NCBI RefSeq assembly: GCF_036021035.1
Contig: NZ_CP107930.1
Span: 2,108,001-2,172,000, forward strand
Reading direction: 5' to 3'
Source of the DNA: Kineococcus sp. NBC_00420
GTDB lineage: Bacteria > Actinomycetota > Actinomycetes > Actinomycetales > Kineococcaceae
Length of the DNA: 64,000 bases
The notes below the pieces were generated by a model that worked only from the letters and a program-made list of their open reading frames with translations, was not told the origin of the DNA and searched no databases. The position numbers and the translations under genes are program-made. Of this stretch, positions 33,566 through 44,795 are shown piece after piece (within the stretch, counting starts at the first letter, position 1; every line of letters starts with the position of its first letter).

Positions 33566-35176
33566 TCACTCCCCGGCGGGGACCTCGACCACCTGCCGGT
33601 CGACACCGTTGAGGTGCACCGCGGTGTCCGGGACCCGCAGCGTCGGGCCGGAGACCGGGCGCATCATCCCGTCGCTGCGGATGTCCTTCACGATCGCCAC
33701 GCACATGAAGACCATGACGACGAGGAACGGTGTCGCCGCGATGATCGTGACGTTCTGCAGCGCCTGCAGCCCGCCCGCGTAGAGCAGGACGATCGCCACC
33801 ACACCGGTCAGCGCGCCCCACATCGCGGTGAGCCACCGACGGGGTTCGTCGTCGCCGAAGCTGCAGAGCGAGGCCATCACGATGCTCGCCGCGTCGGCCC
33901 CGGAGACGAAGAAGATCGCCACCAGCACCACGACCAGGATCGAGGTCGCCGTGGCCAGCGGGAACTGCTGGAGCAGCGCGAACATCTGGGTCTCCTGCGA
34001 GTCGCCGGCGAGGACGTCGAGCGCCCCGGTCAGCTGCTCGTGGATGGCCGTGCCGCCGAACACCGAGAACCAGATCAGGCTGACCAGGGTCGGGATGAGC
34101 ATGACGCCGACGACGAACTCACGGATCGTGCGGCCGCGGGAGATCTTGGCCAGGAACGCCCCGACGAAGGGCGTCCACGAGATCCACCAGGCCCAGTAGA
34201 AGATCGTCCAGCCGGACAGCCAGTCGCCGCCGCCGTAGGCGCCGGTGCGCACCGACATCGCCGGCAGTGCGGCGAGGTAGTCGCCGGCCGCGTTGGGCAT
34301 GAGGTTGAGGATGAACACCGTCGGTCCGACGACGAACAGGAACAGCAGGAGCAGCCCGGCGAGCACCATGTTGGTGTTCGAGAGGATCTTGACGCCCTTC
34401 TCGATGCCGCTGATGGCGCTGATGACGAAGCAGACGGTCAGGACGACGATGATGCCGACCTGCCAGCTCGTCCCGCTGCCGGCACCGAAGACCTCGGAGA
34501 GGCCGCCGTTGATCTGGGCCGCCCCCAGGCCGAGGCTGACCGCGGACCCGAAGATCGTCGCGAAGATCGCCAGGACGTCGATGGCCCGGGCCGCGCCCTT
34601 GGCCCGCGGACCGCGCAGCAGGGGCGCGAACACGGCCGAGAAGCCACCGGTCCGGCCCTTGCGGTAGCTGGAGTACGCCAGGGCCAGGCCCACGACGGCG
34701 TAGATGGCCCACGGGTGCAGACCCCAGTGGAAGAGCGTGTAGCTCATCGCCGTGTCGGCGGCCGCGTTCGTACCGGCCGCGACGCCGGCCTCGGGCGGGG
34801 TCATGAGGTGGGTCACCGGTTCGGTGACCCCGTAGAACATGAGGCCGATGCCCATCCCGGCGGAGAACATCATCGCGATCCACGAGGCGCGCGAGTGCTC
34901 GGGACGCTCGTCGTCGCGGCCGAGGCGGATCCTGCCGACCTTGCTGAAGGCCAGGACCAGGGCGAAGACCACGAAGCCGGTGGCGCCGATCACGAAGGCC
35001 CAGCCGAGGTTGGTGGTGATCCAGCTCAGGACCGCGCCACTGCCGGACGCGAGCTGGTCGGGGACGACGACGCCGATCACCAGCAGGATCGCCAGCACGG
35101 CCAGTGAGACGAGCAGGACGGGCTTGTCGAGGGGGAGCTTGGAGTGCTTCTCGCTGACCCCTGGGTCGATCGCCAT
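33566..35176 (-). CDS. BCCT family betaine/choline/carnitine transporter
   Basis: A 536-residue transporter with 12 predicted membrane helices. Family marks are GMGIGLMFYGVTEPVTHL (helix 3, the Gly-Met-Gly substrate and ion region), HWGLHPWAIYA, and the signature FYWAWWISWTPFVGAFLAKISRGRTIREF, seen in short pieces across the middle of the protein, including the Trp box that binds trimethylammonium groups. It should import glycine betaine or choline. The short C-terminal tail lacks an obvious osmosensing Arg cluster, so a nutrient-uptake role is plausible. It sits within the betaine-catabolic block and carries an IclR-like palindrome upstream. Confidence 0.93.
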   Translation of the reverse strand: MAIDPGVSEKHSKLPLDKPVLLVSLAVLAILLVIGVVVPDQLASGSGAVLSWITTNLGWAFVIGATGFVVFALVLAFSKVGRIRLGRDDERPEHSRASWIAMMFSAGMGIGLMFYGVTEPVTHLMTPPEAGVAAGTNAAADTAMSYTLFHWGLHPWAIYAVVGLALAYSSYRKGRTGGFSAVFAPLLRGPRAKGAARAIDVLAIFATIFGSAVSLGLGAAQINGGLSEVFGAGSGTSWQVGIIVVLTVCFVISAISGIEKGVKILSNTNMVLAGLLLLFLFVVGPTVFILNLMPNAAGDYLAALPAMSVRTGAYGGGDWLSGWTIFYWAWWISWTPFVGAFLAKISRGRTIREFVVGVMLIPTLVSLIWFSVFGGTAIHEQLTGALDVLAGDSQETQMFALLQQFPLATATSILVVVLVAIFFVSGADAASIVMASLCSFGDDEPRRWLTAMWGALTGVVAIVLLYAGGLQALQNVTIIAATPFLVVMVFMCVAIVKDIRSDGMMRPVSGPTLRVPDTAVHLNGVDRQVVEVPAGE

Positions 35177-35246
35177 GCCGGGTCCTCTCCGGAGGGGGGT
35201 GCGGGCACCCGTGGGTGGGAGTGGAGCCTTCGCAGCCTAGGACCGC

Positions 35247-35265
35247 TGTTGCGCGATGAGCAACA
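35247..35265 (-). promoter_or_regulatory. Second IclR-type palindrome, upstream of the BCCT gene
   Basis: TGTTGCGC-GAT-GAGCAACA has the same 8-3-8 architecture and the same TGTTxCGC/GxGxAACA frame as the palindrome at 32582-32600. It lies 71 bp upstream of the BCCT start and 70 bp upstream of the divergent SRPBCC gene. The shared form suggests one IclR regulator for gbcA and the transporter. Confidence 0.5.
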
Positions 35266-35334
35266 GGTTCACGAGAACGGAACATCGATCCAACACCCCC
35301 GAAACACGGGACGCACGTCCACTACCGTCACGGC

Positions 35335-35838
35335 ATGACGGAGAACGCAGCGCAGCAGACGGTCGTCACCCGTGAGGTCGCCGCGGACGCGCGGACGGTG
35401 TTCGCCCTGCTCGCCGACCCGCGCCGCCACCCCGAGATCGACGGCTCGGACACCGTGCGGGCGGCGGCGGGCACCTCCGTGCTCACCGGTACCGGTCAGG
35501 TGTTCGTGATGTCCATGGACCAGACCGCCCTCGGGCACCCCGAGGTGTCGGACTACGAGACCGAGAACCTCGTCGTCGAGTTCGTCCCGGACGCGTTGCT
35601 GACCTGGGAGACCGCCCGCCCCGGGAAGCACCCGACCGGGTTGTGGTGGAGCTGGGCCCTGGAACCCCTCGGCCCCGGCCGGGTCCGGGTGACGCACACC
35701 TACGACTGGTCGCGGGTCACCGATCCGGCCCTGCTGGCCCGGATCACCTTCCCGCGGATCCCCGAGGACGCGCTGCGCCGCACCCTCGAGCGTCTCGCCG
35801 CCGCGGTGGAGACGCAGGAGGTCAGCGGGCGGCCCTGA
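35335..35838 (+). CDS. SRPBCC (START-like) family protein
   Basis: A 167-residue protein of the polyketide_cyc2/SRPBCC type: VTREVAADARTVFALLADPRRHPEIDGS at the start, a beta-rich middle with LTWE and WWSWALEP, then RVRVTHTYDW and a long C-terminal helix (ALRRTLERLAAAVE). The fold encloses a hydrophobic ligand cavity; the ligand is unknown. It is divergent from the BCCT gene and its 3' end overlaps the convergent GMC gene by 17 bp. No link to betaine metabolism is evident beyond position. Confidence 0.82.
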   Translation: MTENAAQQTVVTREVAADARTVFALLADPRRHPEIDGSDTVRAAAGTSVLTGTGQVFVMSMDQTALGHPEVSDYETENLVVEFVPDALLTWETARPGKHPTGLWWSWALEPLGPGRVRVTHTYDWSRVTDPALLARITFPRIPEDALRRTLERLAAAVETQEVSGRP

Positions 35839-37414
35839 GCAGGTCGGCGCACTTCTCGCCGATGGCCATCGTCGTGATGTTCGGGTTGACGGCCGGCAGG
35901 AACGGCATGATCGACCCGTCGGCGATCCGCAGGCCCCGCACCCCGCGCACCCGCAGTTGCGGGTCGCAGACCGCCATCGGGTCGGAGTCCGGACCCATCT
36001 TCGCGCTCGCGCTGGGGTGGTAGACGGTGTTGTGGGTCTTCTTCACGTAGTCGGCGATCTCGTCGTCGGTCACCACGTCCCGGCCCGGGGCGAGTTCCGC
36101 TCCGGCCCACCCGGCCATCTCGGCCTGCTCGACGATCTTCCGGGCCAGCCGGATCCCGGCGGTCATGACGGCGAGGTCGTGCCCCTCGGGATCGGTGAAG
36201 TACCGGGGGTCGACCCTGGCCCGGTCCCGGAAGTCGCGCGAACGCAACCGCACCGTCCCCCGGGACCGGCCCTGGGTGACGTTCGGGGTGAGGCAGAACC
36301 CGTTGTCCGTCGTGGGGTAGCCCCACCGCACGGTGTTCATGTCGAAGGGCACCGAGCCGTAGTGCATCATCAGGTCCGGGACCCCGGCCGCCGGGTCGGC
36401 GAGCCCGGTCGTCGCGAAGAGCCCGATCTCCCACCACTGCGACGAACTCGTCACCATGGGCTGCAGCGCGTCCCAGAAGACCAGACCCTCGACGTGGTCG
36501 TCGAGGTTCTCCCCCACCCCCGGGGAGTCGACGAGGACGTCGAGACCGAACTCCTTCAACTGGGCCGCGGGCCCGACGCCGGAGAGCATGAGCAGTTTCG
36601 GGGTGTCGATCGACCCCGCCGAGAGCACGACCTCGCGCCGCGCCGTGACCGTGCCGTGGTGGACGAGGTCGGGGGCGAGGAACTGCACCCCGCTCGCCCG
36701 CAGGGCCCCGTCCTCGCCGGGCTCGACGACGACCTTCTCGACCCAGTACCCGGTCTTCACGGTGAGGTTGGGCCGCGACGCCATGACCGGGTGCAGGTAG
36801 GCGTGCGAGGAGGACATGCGCGAGCCGTCCTCCCCGGAGTTGATCTGGAACCAGCCCGCCCCCTGGCGCACGGTCTCGCCCCGGTTGAACCGCACCGTCG
36901 GCAACCCCGCCGCGGCGGCGGCCTCGAGCAGGGCGACGCCGCACGGGTCGAGCGGTGGGACGTCGCGGAGCCGGACGGGACCGTCGGTGCCGTGGTGCGG
37001 CGCGGCGGCGGCGTTGTTCTCCAGCCGGCGGACCAGCGGCAGGACGTCGGCGGCCCCCCACCCGGTGCAGCCCAGGGCCGCCCAGGCGTCCAGACCCTCC
37101 GCCGGGGGGTGGAAGGCGATGCAGGAGTTGTGCGAGGAGCATCCCCCGAGGACCTTCGCCCGGGCGTGGCGCAGGAAGCTGTTGCCGTTCTCCTGCGGTT
37201 CGACGGGGTAGTCCCAGTCGTAGCCGGAGTCCAGCAGGTGCATCCAGTCCGCCAGCACGAGGATGTTGGGGTCGTCCACGTCGCTCGGTCCGGCCTCGAG
37301 GACGCAGACGGTGACGTCGGGGTCCTCGGAGAGCCGGGCCGCGACGACGCACCCGGCCGTCCCCCCACCGGCGACGACGTAGTCGAACTCGCCCAGGTCG
37401 CTGAACTCGCTCAC
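35822..37414 (-). CDS. betA: GMC oxidoreductase, probable choline dehydrogenase
   Basis: A 530-residue FAD-dependent GMC enzyme. The FAD-binding motif is VVAGGGTAGCVVAARLSE near residue 14, the first signature lies in KVLGGCSSHNSCIAF, the second is SAGSIDTPKLLMLSGVGP, and the catalytic pair appears as YHPSASAKMG and NPNITTMAIGEK. These match choline dehydrogenase (BetA-like) proteins of actinobacteria. It would oxidise choline to betaine aldehyde. The GTG 37414 start overlaps the APC permease stop by 4 bp and has GGAAGGG upstream. It is the third gene of an aldehyde dehydrogenase-permease-GMC operon. Other alcohols are possible substrates. Confidence 0.83.
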   Translation of the reverse strand: MSEFSDLGEFDYVVAGGGTAGCVVAARLSEDPDVTVCVLEAGPSDVDDPNILVLADWMHLLDSGYDWDYPVEPQENGNSFLRHARAKVLGGCSSHNSCIAFHPPAEGLDAWAALGCTGWGAADVLPLVRRLENNAAAAPHHGTDGPVRLRDVPPLDPCGVALLEAAAAAGLPTVRFNRGETVRQGAGWFQINSGEDGSRMSSSHAYLHPVMASRPNLTVKTGYWVEKVVVEPGEDGALRASGVQFLAPDLVHHGTVTARREVVLSAGSIDTPKLLMLSGVGPAAQLKEFGLDVLVDSPGVGENLDDHVEGLVFWDALQPMVTSSSQWWEIGLFATTGLADPAAGVPDLMMHYGSVPFDMNTVRWGYPTTDNGFCLTPNVTQGRSRGTVRLRSRDFRDRARVDPRYFTDPEGHDLAVMTAGIRLARKIVEQAEMAGWAGAELAPGRDVVTDDEIADYVKKTHNTVYHPSASAKMGPDSDPMAVCDPQLRVRGVRGLRIADGSIMPFLPAVNPNITTMAIGEKCADLLRAAR

Positions 37415-38988
37415 TGCATCCCTTCCTTCGTCGCGGGCTCCCCCGGGAGGGCGACCTCGCTCGCGTGGCTGGGGAGGACCCCGGAGTGGTGGCGCAGCCG
37501 CAACCGGTAGTAGAGGACACCGCCGCCCAGGACGACGGCGATGAACAGCAGCGCGCCCCACTTGAGGTACCAGTGGAACGGTGCCGCGGGGTTGTAGACC
37601 TCCCCGCGCGGCCAGAGCAGGTTGACCATCATGCCCAGGCCCCAGAGGACGGCGACGATGTTGACCGGCAGGCCCCACCTCCCCAGCGAGAACGGGGCCC
37701 TCGACCCGTCCGGCATGGGCACGGGCCAGCGGCCCTGCAACCGCGCGACCAGCAACGGGATCGTCACCAGCAGGTAGGCCAGGTAGATCATGCCGACCGC
37801 GAGGCTGGTGAGGACCAGGAAGATCTGCGGCTGGCCGACGTTCACGACGAGGATCACGATGGCGATGACACCGACGACGACGGCCGGCACGACGGGGGTC
37901 TTGTACCGCGGGCTGATCCGGGCGAGCTTCTCCCCCGCCGGCAGGTTGTTGTCGCGGGCCATCGCGAACATCATCCGGATGGTGGCGGTGTGCACGGCGA
38001 GGGAGCAGACCAGGACGGCGATGACGACGCAGACCAGGAACGGCTTGCCGAAACCGGACCCCACGGTCGCCAGCACCAGGTGCTGCAACCCGCCCGTCGC
38101 GGACGCGAGTTCCGGGTCGTCGACGTCGGGGACGGCCATGAGCCCCAGCAGCAGGATCAGCCCGCCGAGCACGAACGAGGCGACCACCGCGCGCAGCACG
38201 GCCTTGGGAGCGGTGCGCCGCGGGTCCTTGGTCTCCTCGCCCAGCGAACTGGCGGTGTCGAACCCGTACATGACGTACCCCGACGCCAGCGCCGCCACCA
38301 GGAACGCGCCGAAGTAGCCGCCGCTGTGGTCGACCCCGACGCCGCGGGTCTCCAGCACGACGCCGGGACCGCGGGTCACGTGGACGGCCAGCAGGACGAT
38401 GATGACGACGGCCGCGATGAGTTCGAGGAACACCCCGGTCGAGTTGATGCGCGACATCAGCTTGACGCCGAAGGCGTTGACCATCGTCGTGAACACGACG
38501 ACGATCCCCCCGAGGACGACGGCGTTCAGCGCGTAGTCCGTCGGGTCCGAACCGTCACCGAAGAACTGGAAGCCCGACCACAGCTGCGGCAGCGTCAGCT
38601 GCACCGCGAGGACGACGGCGGCGAGGGTCACGATCGAGGCGACGAGCATCGTCCAGCCCGCGGCCCAGGCGACGGTCGGCGACGCGAGGCGCTTCGTCCA
38701 GTTGTACAGCGAACCCGCGACGCTGTAGCGGCTGGAGAGCTCGGCGAAGCACAGCGCCACCATGAGCTGACCGACGAAGACGATGGGCCAGGACCACAGG
38801 TACCTCGGCCCGGCGGTGCCGAACCCGAAGTAGAAGAGCTGGAACGTGCCCGTGAGGATCGAGATGTAGCTGACGCCCGCGGCGAAGCTGGCGAAGGAAC
38901 CGATGCTGCGTTCGAGCCCGGGTTTGTACCCGTACTCGTCGAGACCGTGCGAATCCGTCGTGCTGCTGGTTGCCCCACTCGTCGTCAT
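37411..38988 (-). CDS. APC family amino acid/choline permease
   Basis: A 525-residue permease with about 12 membrane segments. Marks include GVSYISILTG in helix 1, LSSRYSVAGSLYNWTKR, GYVMYGFDTASSLGEETKDPRRTAPKAVLRA (short parts around helix 6-7, typical of the ACT/choline and GABA permease group) and MFAMARDNNLPAGEKLARI. It would import choline, ethanolamine or an amino acid. ATG 38988 has GGAG upstream, 22 bp after the aldehyde dehydrogenase, and the gene is coupled to the GMC gene. Choline uptake is the best fit by context, not by sequence alone. Confidence 0.85.
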   Translation of the reverse strand: MTTSGATSSTTDSHGLDEYGYKPGLERSIGSFASFAAGVSYISILTGTFQLFYFGFGTAGPRYLWSWPIVFVGQLMVALCFAELSSRYSVAGSLYNWTKRLASPTVAWAAGWTMLVASIVTLAAVVLAVQLTLPQLWSGFQFFGDGSDPTDYALNAVVLGGIVVVFTTMVNAFGVKLMSRINSTGVFLELIAAVVIIVLLAVHVTRGPGVVLETRGVGVDHSGGYFGAFLVAALASGYVMYGFDTASSLGEETKDPRRTAPKAVLRAVVASFVLGGLILLLGLMAVPDVDDPELASATGGLQHLVLATVGSGFGKPFLVCVVIAVLVCSLAVHTATIRMMFAMARDNNLPAGEKLARISPRYKTPVVPAVVVGVIAIVILVVNVGQPQIFLVLTSLAVGMIYLAYLLVTIPLLVARLQGRWPVPMPDGSRAPFSLGRWGLPVNIVAVLWGLGMMVNLLWPRGEVYNPAAPFHWYLKWGALLFIAVVLGGGVLYYRLRLRHHSGVLPSHASEVALPGEPATKEGMQ

Positions 38989-39010
38989 CGTGTCTCCGTG
39001 TGCTCGAAGG

Positions 39011-40483
39011 TCAGGAAGCCGTGAACCAACCCGGGGCTGCGGGTCGCGTGTTGCGCCACACGTGCTTGCTCTCGCGGTACTCCGCCAGGCCGGACGGCCC
39101 GAGCTCCCGGCCGTTGCCGGACATGCGCTGGCCGCCCCACTCGGCCTGCGGGACGTAGGGACCGAAGTCGTTGATCCAGACGGTGCCGTGCTTGAGGGCG
39201 GCCGCCACCCGGTCACCGCGGTCGGCGTCGAGGGTCTGCACCGCGCCGGCGAGACCGTAGGTGGTGTCGTTGCCCAGCGCGACCGCCTCGGCCTCGGTGC
39301 GGAACCTCTCGACGGTGAGGATCGGACCGAACGTCTCCTCCTGCACGATCCGCATCGAGCGGTCGCACCCGTCGAACACGGTCGGTTCGTAGAAGAACCC
39401 CCGCTGCAGGTCCGGGTCGTCGGGGCGCCGGCCACCGGTCAGGAGCGCCGCGCCCTCCTCCAGGCCCAGCGCGACGTAGGCCTCCACCTTCTCGCGGTGC
39501 TGGGCCGAGACCAGCGGTCCGCTCTCGACCCCGTCGACCAGGCCGCTGCCGAAGCGGATGCGCCGGGCCCGTTCGACCACCCCCGCGACGAGGTCGTCGG
39601 CGATCGACTCCTCGACGATCAGCCTGGTCCCCGAGGAGCAGACCTGCCCGGAGTGCAGGAACACCCCCGTCAGGACGGTGTCGACGGCGACCTCGAGGTC
39701 GACGTCGGCGAAGACGATGTTCGGGTTCTTGCCGCCGAGTTCGACGGTCACCCGCTTCACGGTGTCGGCGGCGGCCTTGAGGATCCCGCGACCGGTCGCG
39801 AGCCCACCGGTGAAGGAGACGAGGTCGACGGCGGGGTGGCTGGTCAGCGTGGGCCCCACGGCCGCGCCGCCGCCCAGGACCAGGTTCACGACCCCGTCGG
39901 GAACCCCCGCCTCGGCGAGCAGCTTCACCAGGTGGACCGTGCTCAGCGGGGTGACCTCGCTGGGTTTGAGGACCACCGTGTTGCCCGCCACGAGCGCCGG
40001 GGCGACCTTCCACGACATCTGCAGCAGCGGGTAGTTCCAGGGCGCGATGAGGCTGCAGACGCCGACGGGGTGGTGCACGACCCGGCTGAGGACGTCGTCG
40101 CGGCCCGTGTCGACCGTGCGGTCGACCTCGACGAGGGCTTCCCGGGCGTAGTACCGGAACACCGCCGTGACGTCGTCGACGTCGATGCGGGCCTCGGCCA
40201 GCGTCTTGCCGGTGTCCAGGGTCTCGGTGTGGGCGATCTCCTCGCGGTCGCGCTGCAGCAGGTCCGCGGTGCGCTCCAGCAGGGCCGCGCGCTCGGCGAC
40301 GGGCGTCGAGGGCCAGGTGCCCTCGTCGAAGGCGGCCCGGGCGGCGAGGACGGCGGCCTCCGCGTCGGCAGCGCCGGCTTCGTCCACCACGGTGAAGGTC
40401 CGGCCGTCGTAGGGGTTGACGACCTCGCGCGTCTCCCCGGCCAGGGCCGAGCGCCACTCACCGGCGACGAAGAGTTCAGGCAC
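39011..40483 (-). CDS. betB: Aldehyde dehydrogenase, probable betaine-aldehyde dehydrogenase
   Basis: A 490-residue NAD(P)-dependent aldehyde dehydrogenase. Marks: APWNYPLLQMSWKVAPALVAGNT (cofactor entry), VELGGKNPNIVFAD (catalytic Glu), GQVCSSGTRLIV (nucleophile Cys, near residue 280) and EETFGPILTVERF. The closest class by motif is betaine-aldehyde/gamma-aminobutyraldehyde dehydrogenase. It would turn betaine aldehyde into glycine betaine. GTG 40483 follows a strong GAGGAGG. It is the first gene of the operon with the APC permease and the GMC enzyme, divergent from a small Rieske ferredoxin. Confidence 0.88.
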   Translation of the reverse strand: MPELFVAGEWRSALAGETREVVNPYDGRTFTVVDEAGAADAEAAVLAARAAFDEGTWPSTPVAERAALLERTADLLQRDREEIAHTETLDTGKTLAEARIDVDDVTAVFRYYAREALVEVDRTVDTGRDDVLSRVVHHPVGVCSLIAPWNYPLLQMSWKVAPALVAGNTVVLKPSEVTPLSTVHLVKLLAEAGVPDGVVNLVLGGGAAVGPTLTSHPAVDLVSFTGGLATGRGILKAAADTVKRVTVELGGKNPNIVFADVDLEVAVDTVLTGVFLHSGQVCSSGTRLIVEESIADDLVAGVVERARRIRFGSGLVDGVESGPLVSAQHREKVEAYVALGLEEGAALLTGGRRPDDPDLQRGFFYEPTVFDGCDRSMRIVQEETFGPILTVERFRTEAEAVALGNDTTYGLAGAVQTLDADRGDRVAAALKHGTVWINDFGPYVPQAEWGGQRMSGNGRELGPSGLAEYRESKHVWRNTRPAAPGWFTAS

Positions 40484-40564
40484 TGGGTCCTCCTCAGGTG
40501 TGGGGTGGTCGTCCGGGTGGGACCATCCCAGCTGGAAGTGATCGCGTGCAAGGAGGAACACCAG

Positions 40565-40903
40565 ATGTCTGCTGGAACCCGGGTGGTGGCCTGCCCGTTG
40601 GCCGCCCTGCCCCCCGGTGAGGTGGTGCGGCTCGACCGCCCCGAACTCACCGCGCCCGTCTCGGTCTTCAACGTCGACGGCGAACTCTTCGCCATCGACG
40701 ACACCTGCACCCACGCCGACGAATCCCTGGCCGAGGGCTGGGTCGAGGACTGCGCGGTGGAGTGCCCCCGGCACGCCTCGGCCTTCGACCTGCGCACCGG
40801 GGTGCCGTGGAGCCCACCCGCCCTCACCCCGGTGCGGACGCACCTCGTCGAGGTCGTCGACGGGGAGGTCGTCGTCGAGGTCGGGACGCCGCGTCCGAAC
40901 TGA
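40565..40903 (+). CDS. Small Rieske [2Fe-2S] ferredoxin
   Basis: A 112-residue stand-alone Rieske protein of the dioxygenase-ferredoxin type. Cluster ligands are Cys48 and His50 (DTCTHAD) and Cys67 and His70 (ECPRHAS); the ending DGEVVVEVGTP is typical. ATG 40565 has a strong AAGGAGG eight bases upstream. It is divergent from the aldehyde dehydrogenase (81-bp gap) and convergent with purU. It is a one-electron carrier; its partner is not obvious, since GbcB already carries its own ferredoxin domain. Candidates are the GMC enzyme or a reductase elsewhere. Confidence 0.88.
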   Translation: MSAGTRVVACPLAALPPGEVVRLDRPELTAPVSVFNVDGELFAIDDTCTHADESLAEGWVEDCAVECPRHASAFDLRTGVPWSPPALTPVRTHLVEVVDGEVVVEVGTPRPN

Positions 40904-40909
40904 CGGGGT

Positions 40910-44784
<3,875 letters not shown>

Positions 44785-44795
<11 letters not shown>

